A stretch of DNA of 64,000 nt from Terrisporobacter petrolearius (GTDB lineage: Bacteria; Bacillota; Clostridia; Peptostreptococcales; Peptostreptococcaceae). The stretch is taken from NCBI RefSeq assembly GCF_020748185.1, contig NZ_JAHZMO010000002.1, positions 62,001 to 126,000 of the forward strand, in the 5' to 3' direction. A program made the translations under genes and the position numbers. Below, piece by piece: positions 59,559 to 64,000 of this stretch (position 1 is its first letter; each line of letters begins with the position of its first letter). Below the pieces are notes generated by a model. It searched no databases. It saw nothing but the letters and a program-made list of their open reading frames with translations, and was not told where the DNA came from.

Positions 59559-60455
59559 TTATTTCTCTGACTTGAATAATTTACCATTCCAATAGTTTCT
59601 TTGTTCATCACTTTGCTTTATTGGTAATATTTCAAATCCTTCTTTTTTGAAATGATTAATCATTTCATCTAGAACTGCTACTGTTTGCTTTCTTTCGTGC
59701 ATTAATAAAACTGCATCATCAGTATCATTTGTATGTTTTATAACAGATTGAATTATTTGTGGAGAAGTTGATCTCCAATCTTCTGTATCAAGTGTCCAGT
59801 CCCATAACTTGTATCCAGAGTCCATAAGAGCATTATATGAATTTTTTGGAGTATATGGCTTACTACCAAAAGGAAGTCTGATAACCTTTGATGTTTCTCC
59901 TGTTATTTCTTTAAATGTTTTTTGATTAGTATCAAATTCATTTTTTGCTGCTGTTGGTGATACATATAATTTGTGAATGTCATGACTTACGCTGTGAAAT
60001 CCTGCTGTGTTTCCATTTTCAACTATATTTTTTACTTGCTGCGGATAAGCTTGCATATTTGAATTAATCATAAAAAATGTGGCTTTTACATTGTTTTTAT
60101 TTAATATTTTAATAATTTCATCTGTATATTCTGATGGACCGTCATCAATTGTTATATATACTACTTTTCCATAACTTTTTGATGGACCTTTTTCTATCTC
60201 CCTTGAACCACTTAGTGCCACATCAGTTATTGTTTCTCCTTCAAGCATAATATTTCTACTCTTAGCACAGGCTAATGCTTCTTTAGCGTTTAATTTTACA
60301 ATAGAAACTACACCTACACATATAACAAGAATAGCAACACCTGCTATAACTTTTGTTTTATTTTTATTGTGCTTTATATAATTCAAAACGTGTTTTATTG
60401 TTTTCAAAATTTTCTCTTTTGACTTTTCTTTAAATGTTAAATCTTCTTTTTTCAT
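59559..60455 (-). CDS. polysaccharide deacetylase (NodB domain)
   Basis: A 298-aa membrane-anchored protein: basic N-terminus, one TM helix (KVIAGVAILVICVGVVSIV, about 36-55), then a NodB homology domain. Motifs are TIDDGPS (MT1, Asp pair), HSVSHD (MT2, His ligands), RLPFG (MT3, RxPxG-like), DWTLDTEDW (MT4) and LMHE (MT5, with Glu where Asp is usual). It probably removes acetyl groups from peptidoglycan GlcNAc or MurNAc. The start is ATG 60453-60455, 8 bases after GGGGGA; the in-frame TTG at 60459-60461 is too close to it. Confidence 0.9.
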   Translation of the reverse strand: MKKEDLTFKEKSKEKILKTIKHVLNYIKHNKNKTKVIAGVAILVICVGVVSIVKLNAKEALACAKSRNIMLEGETITDVALSGSREIEKGPSKSYGKVVYITIDDGPSEYTDEIIKILNKNNVKATFFMINSNMQAYPQQVKNIVENGNTAGFHSVSHDIHKLYVSPTAAKNEFDTNQKTFKEITGETSKVIRLPFGSKPYTPKNSYNALMDSGYKLWDWTLDTEDWRSTSPQIIQSVIKHTNDTDDAVLLMHERKQTVAVLDEMINHFKKEGFEILPIKQSDEQRNYWNGKLFKSEK

Positions 60456-60707
60456 TTTCAAAATCCCCCAAATTTCTTACATTTTTCACAATACAAATTA
60501 CTACATTTTTTCATAAGTTCTAATTCAAACAATACTACAGCGTCAATACTATTGTCTGCCAACATAATGGTGGAAGTCAATAAAAAAATTGAATCAAAAT
60601 TGTTACATCTATTTTGTAATACCATTTTTTGTTTGTTATTTTTGCGAATATTTTTTCTTATAACGAGCATCATATTATTGAAATTAATTAATAAAGGAGA
60701 TTTGAAA

Positions 60708-60842
60708 ATGGCTAAAAAATCAAACGAAAAAAGTAAAATGGTTGACAAAAAGAACAACAAAATGGAAGACAAAAAAGCTAACAAAATGACAGACAAAGTC
60801 AATGTTAACGATGAATGCAACGATTGCTCTAATTGCAAATAA
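60708..60842 (+). CDS. small Lys-rich protein with a C-terminal Cys cluster, 44 aa
   Basis: Starts ATG 60708 with AAAGGAG 8 bases upstream. The sequence is almost all Lys, Asn, Asp, Glu, Ser and Met for 34 residues, then CNDCSNCK at the end (three Cys). It is highly charged, probably unfolded, and may bind nucleic acid or metal. A terminator follows. No homologue recognised. Confidence 0.6.
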   Translation: MAKKSNEKSKMVDKKNNKMEDKKANKMTDKVNVNDECNDCSNCK

Positions 60843-60863
60843 AAATTAAAAAGCATAAGTAAC

Positions 60864-60907
60864 AAAAGCAAGCACACATATATTTTTAAAATTGTGTGCT
60901 TGCTTTT
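60864..60907 (+). terminator. terminator of the 44-aa protein gene
   Basis: AAAAGCAAGCACACA (60864-60878) pairs with TGTGTGCTTGCTTTT (60893-60907), followed by T. Confidence 0.85.
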
Positions 60908-60915
60908 TCTAAACT

Positions 60916-61578
60916 TTAATGTGCTCTATCCCTTAATTCATTTTTTATCTCTTCAATTGTTACATTTGAATTTACCATTAATACTATAATATGATAAACT
61001 AAATCACTTATTTCATAAATTATTTCATTTTTATTTTCATTTTTTGCACCAATAATAACTTCTGCACTTTCTTCTCCTACTTTTTTAAGAATTTTATCCA
61101 AACCTTTATCAAACAAATAATTTGTATATGAGCCTTCTTTAGGATTATTTTTTCTATCTTTTATTAACTCATACAACCTTTGTAACAATTCATTACTTGA
61201 AACTTCTGCAGCACAAAATACTTCATTAAAAAAACAAGAATAATTTCCACTATGACAGGCTACTCCCTTTTGCTTAACAAGTAGTAGTATGGCATCTTTA
61301 TCACAGTCATAATAAAATCCTTCAACCTGCTGAGTGTTTCCTGAAATTTCTCCCTTTGTCCAAAGCTCTTTTCTACTTCTGCTAAAGTAAGTGGCTTTTT
61401 TCTCAGCTAAGGTTTTTTTCATAGATTCTTTGTTCATATATGCAAGCATTAATACTTCTTTAGTATCCACATCTTGAACAACTGTTGGAATTAAACACTT
61501 TTCATCAAATTTTAGAGTATCTATAAAGTCTAGTTCAATTTCTTTATTTATATTTTTTTCAATTAAATTGTCTCTCAT
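60916..61578 (-). CDS. hisIE: bifunctional phosphoribosyl-AMP cyclohydrolase / phosphoribosyl-ATP pyrophosphatase
   Basis: A 220-aa fusion for histidine steps 2 and 3. The HisI part (1-115) includes PTVVQDVDTKEVLMLAYMN, SRKELWTKGE, and CDKDA and CHSGNYSCFF zinc-site Cys. The HisE part (125-215) has GSYTNYLFDKGLDKILKKVG, EESAEVIIGAKN and DLVYH. Last gene of the cluster, 16 bases after hisF. No separate ribosome-binding anomaly. Confidence 0.94.
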   Translation of the reverse strand: MRDNLIEKNINKEIELDFIDTLKFDEKCLIPTVVQDVDTKEVLMLAYMNKESMKKTLAEKKATYFSRSRKELWTKGEISGNTQQVEGFYYDCDKDAILLLVKQKGVACHSGNYSCFFNEVFCAAEVSSNELLQRLYELIKDRKNNPKEGSYTNYLFDKGLDKILKKVGEESAEVIIGAKNENKNEIIYEISDLVYHIIVLMVNSNVTIEEIKNELRDRAH

Positions 61579-61594
61579 TATTTCATCTCCTAAT

Positions 61595-62353
61595 TTAGGG
61601 TCTCACTTCTATCCCCTCTTTTTTCATATACTCTTTCAAATCTTTAATTTTTATTTCTCCAAAGTGAAATACTGATGCAGCAAGTACGCCATCACAGTTA
61701 GCTATATTTATTACTTTACAAAAGTCTTCCATTTTTCCTGCACCTCCAGAAGCTATAACAGGAACATTTACAGCATTTGTTATTTTTGATAGTAATTCTA
61801 TATCATAACCTTTTTTCATTCCGTCTTCGTCAATACTGTTTACAACTATTTCTCCAGCTCCCAGATTCACTCCTTTCTTTGCCCATTCAACAGCGTCTAA
61901 ATTAGTTTTTTCTCTTCCTCCTTTTACATATACATTCCAAGAACCTTCATCATTTTTCTTTACATCCATGGATAAAACTACGCATTGGTTGCCAAATTTC
62001 TCTGCAGCTTTTTTTATAAGGTTTGGGTTTCTTACGGCAGCTGAGTTTACAGAAACTTTGTCTGCTCCTTTTTTAAGTATATTAGTAAAATCATCTATTG
62101 ATGAAACTCCACCACCTACACAAAAGGGTATAGACAAATTCTCAGCAACTTTTGAAACAAACTCTAGGTAAGTTTTTCTTTCTTCATTTGAAGCTGTTAT
62201 ATCGTAAAATACAAGTTCGTCTGCACCACTATCACTATAATATTTTCCTAGAACTTCTGGAGAGTCCACATCTTCTATATCTTTAAATTTTTTCCCCTTA
62301 ACTACTCTTCCATTTCTAACATCAAGACAAGGTATGATTCTTTTTGTTAACAT
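61595..62353 (-). CDS. hisF: imidazole glycerol phosphate synthase cyclase subunit
   Basis: A 252-aa TIM barrel. Catalytic Asp residues are in [12 protein letters not shown] (about 11) and [13 protein letters not shown] (about 130). GGGVSSIDD and [11 protein letters not shown] are phosphate-binding loops. With HisH it makes IGP and AICAR from PRFAR. It overlaps hisA by 7 bases. Confidence 0.96.
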   Translation of the reverse strand: MLTKRIIPCLDVRNGRVVKGKKFKDIEDVDSPEVLGKYYSDSGADELVFYDITASNEERKTYLEFVSKVAENLSIPFCVGGGVSSIDDFTNILKKGADKVSVNSAAVRNPNLIKKAAEKFGNQCVVLSMDVKKNDEGSWNVYVKGGREKTNLDAVEWAKKGVNLGAGEIVVNSIDEDGMKKGYDIELLSKITNAVNVPVIASGGAGKMEDFCKVINIANCDGVLAASVFHFGEIKIKDLKEYMKKEGIEVRP

Positions 62354-63057
62354 AAACTTAAAGCCTCCTTTAGTTCTATTTTATTTTCATAAAGAGATTT
62401 TCCTATTATAGCTCCATATAAGTTCATGAGATTTAATTTTTTCACATCTTCTAAAGTTGTAACTCCGCCAGACGCTATAATATCTAAACTTGTTTCCTTT
62501 AACAGTTTTTCGTAAATATGAAAGTTTGGACCAATCATCATTCCATCTTTTGATATGTCCGTATAAACTATGGTTTTCACTCCTATTTCTTCTAATTCCT
62601 TACATAGCTCAATTGAGTCCAAACTGCTTACTTCTTCCCATCCTTCTATGGCAACTTTTCCGTTTTTAGCATCTATAGATACAACAATTTTTTCTTTGTA
62701 TTTTTTTACTAAATCTTTCAATAGTTCTTTATTTTTTACTGCCATGCTGCCAATTATTACTCTATTAACACCCATAGATAAAAGTTCTTCTATTCTTTTT
62801 TCATCCCTAACTCCTCCACCAATTTGTATGGGAATATTTACACTTTGTAGTATTTTTTTTATACTGTGGTCATTTATATTACCTTCTCCTATTGCTCCAT
62901 TTAGAGAGACAATATGAATAAACTTAGCTCCTTTTTCTTCCCATTTTTTAGCTATTTCACTTGGATCATCACCATAAATATTTACTTTGTTAAAATCACC
63001 TTGCAATAGTCTTACACATTTATTATCTTTTATGTCTATTGCTGGAAAAATTATCAT
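62347..63057 (-). CDS. hisA: ProFAR isomerase
   Basis: A 236-aa TIM barrel. Catalytic Asp in [14 protein letters not shown] (about 8) and [14 protein letters not shown] (about 129). [13 protein letters not shown] and [11 protein letters not shown] are the phosphate loops. It converts ProFAR to PRFAR. It overlaps hisH by 4 bases (ATGA) and hisF by 7 bases. Confidence 0.96.
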   Translation of the reverse strand: MIIFPAIDIKDNKCVRLLQGDFNKVNIYGDDPSEIAKKWEEKGAKFIHIVSLNGAIGEGNINDHSIKKILQSVNIPIQIGGGVRDEKRIEELLSMGVNRVIIGSMAVKNKELLKDLVKKYKEKIVVSIDAKNGKVAIEGWEEVSSLDSIELCKELEEIGVKTIVYTDISKDGMMIGPNFHIYEKLLKETSLDIIASGGVTTLEDVKKLNLMNLYGAIIGKSLYENKIELKEALSLC

Positions 63058-63659
63058 CTAACAATCAACTCCTTATAAGCCTTTAATATGTTTTCCCCCA
63101 CTTCACCGCTTTTTTCTGGATGAAATTGAAGGCCATATATGTTGTCTTTTCTAACTATTCCTGGGATCTTTTTTTCATATTCTGCAAATGCTATTAATTC
63201 TTTATTTGAAGAATTTGCAAAATATGAGTGTACAAAGTAAACATAAGAATCTTCATTTATATATTTTAGTATTTCATCATCTTTTTCAAATTTTAAATTA
63301 TTCCAACCCATATGAGGAACTTTTAAGTCAACATCAAGAAAGTTTATTTCTCCTTCAATTAAGCCTAATCCTTCATACTCTCCATGTTCATAACTTTTTT
63401 CATAAAGTAGCTGCATACCTAAACATATACCTATCATATACTTTCCACTTTTTACAAAATCTTTAATAGGCTGAACTAACTCTAAATCATTTAATGAATT
63501 TATGGCATCTCTATAAGCACCAACACCTGGAAGAATAAGAGAGTCTGCATTTTTTATTTCATCTAACTCTCTAGATATTTTAGTTTCAATTCCTGCCCTA
63601 GCAAACCCCCTAATAACCGAACCTAAATTACCTAGGCCATAGTCAACTATTATATTCAT
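63054..63659 (-). CDS. hisH: imidazole glycerol phosphate synthase glutaminase subunit
   Basis: A 201-aa class I glutamine amidotransferase. The nucleophile elbow is GICLGMQLLYE (Cys about 78); His and Glu are in GLQFHPEKSG. YGLGNLGSVIRGF is the typical N-terminus. It feeds ammonia to HisF. Start overlaps the hisB stop by one base (TAATG). Confidence 0.96.
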   Translation of the reverse strand: MNIIVDYGLGNLGSVIRGFARAGIETKISRELDEIKNADSLILPGVGAYRDAINSLNDLELVQPIKDFVKSGKYMIGICLGMQLLYEKSYEHGEYEGLGLIEGEINFLDVDLKVPHMGWNNLKFEKDDEILKYINEDSYVYFVHSYFANSSNKELIAFAEYEKKIPGIVRKDNIYGLQFHPEKSGEVGENILKAYKELIVR

Positions 63660-64000
63660 TATAAAGCTCCTTTCGAAGAAGAAATATCGCCAGATACAAC
63701 TTCACTTCCTTCTTTTAATGCTCTTGCAAAAGATTTAAATACTGCCTCAATTTTATGATGGTCGTTTTCTCCATAAAGAAGGTTTATATGAAGAGTTATT
63801 CTACTTTCATTTACAAAAGCCCTAAAAAATTCCTTAAACATTTGAGTAGACATATTTCCAATTCTTTCACTTTTGAAATTTACATTGAAAACTAAATATG
63901 GTCTATTGCTTATATCTATACTTGTATAGACTAAGGATTCATCCATGGGTATATATACAGTGGAATATCTTCTAATTCCTATTTTTTCTCCAAGGGCATC
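63659..64000 (-). CDS. hisB: imidazoleglycerol-phosphate dehydratase, N-terminus beyond window
   Basis: The last ~113 codons are visible; the frame is open to the window end, so the ATG at 63946 is internal. Motifs are [24 protein letters not shown] and [19 protein letters not shown], the Mn-binding His region of HisB. It begins the visible his genes; the upstream his genes must lie to the right of the window. Confidence 0.95.
   Translation of the reverse strand, partial: DALGEKIGIRRYSTVYIPMDESLVYTSIDISNRPYLVFNVNFKSERIGNMSTQMFKEFFRAFVNESRITLHINLLYGENDHHKIEAVFKSFARALKEGSEVVSGDISSSKGAL

Noticed and set aside
60458-60877. 139-codon open frame on the minus strand opposite the 44-aa gene
   Set aside because: It begins in the reverse complement of a Lys-rich gene (hence long Leu/Phe runs), has no RBS at its possible starts, and overlaps the deacetylase start. 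Its end (CSNLYCEKC) looks Cys-rich but no start with RBS supports a gene.
1-64000. mobile elements, CRISPR arrays, tRNA or rRNA genes
   Set aside because: No transposase or integrase ORF, no regularly spaced direct repeats with unique spacers, and no recognisable tRNA cloverleaf or rRNA segment was seen.

Overview
The window is chromosomal DNA of a very AT-rich, Gram-positive anaerobe of the class Clostridia. Evidence: extreme A/T codon bias, strong GGAGG ribosome binding sites with ATG, GTG or TTG starts, many U-tailed hairpin terminators, a sortase/LPQTG surface system, a ferredoxin-type thioredoxin reductase, a CplR/Lsa-like ABC-F gene and an orphan CooC. A Peptostreptococcaceae-type genome (Paraclostridium, Paeniclostridium or Romboutsia neighbourhood) is my guess from gene content, not a proven assignment. 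I see no tRNA, rRNA, CRISPR array, insertion sequence or prophage.

Layout. 1-7.6 kb: a partial flavodoxin-like gene behind an RBS-sequestering hairpin, a NUDIX hydrolase, a 53-aa zinc ribbon, an EcsC protein, RecQ and an ArsB/NhaD-type permease. 7.7-9.8 kb: a NifX-like protein with an autoregulated ArsR repressor, and a thioredoxin / NADPH-motif-less thioredoxin reductase pair. 9.9-13.4 kb: a two-component system, a duplicated-domain membrane-anchored protein and a Lys-rich DNA-binding protein. 13.5-16.6 kb: ZnuABC with a divergent Fur-family (Zur-like) regulator. 16.7-18.4 kb: cysS preceded by a 24-codon leader ORF with five consecutive Cys codons and a complete-looking terminator/antiterminator, which is the most striking feature of the window. 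18.5 kb: CooC-like ATPase.

19.4-29.5 kb: one long minus-strand, apparently Fur-controlled haem acquisition operon. It encodes a four-NEAT LPQTG cell-wall protein, a NEAT-TM protein, a class D-like sortase, a haem-type ABC importer, a DUF454 protein, a CydDC-like exporter-fold ABC pair and a YgbA-type Cys-rich protein. The surface proteins would capture haem and pass it to the lipoprotein and permease. 29.6-33 kb: an arginase-fold protein, an Asn-rich lipoprotein, an unknown protein and a GME-fold (DUF6873-like) protein. 33-39 kb: an ABC-F antibiotic-resistance-type ATPase behind an elaborate attenuator leader, then a YtrA-like GntR regulator with a DUF1648 membrane protein and an ABC-2 transporter that share an operator-like palindrome.

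39-44.4 kb: a TSUP exporter, then glycerol dehydrogenase and ATP-dependent dihydroxyacetone kinase (glycerol to DHA to DHAP) with a PocR/AraC regulator. 44.4-53 kb: a DUF45 metallopeptidase, a Tet(M)/TetB(P)-like ribosome-protection GTPase, an AraC regulator with a Fur-like box, GltS, a DUF1540 protein, a PlsC acyltransferase, a YvlB-tail-like protein and a Na/Pi cotransporter with four Pho-box repeats upstream. 53-60.9 kb: small proteins including a short YjdF-like form, a MoaA-like protein lacking the GG tail, YbjQ plus a mini membrane protein, an NSS transporter, an EamA transporter, an HD hydrolase, a PrsA-like foldase and a polysaccharide deacetylase. 60.9-64 kb: the distal histidine operon hisB-hisH-hisA-hisF-hisIE, with hisB cut by the window end.
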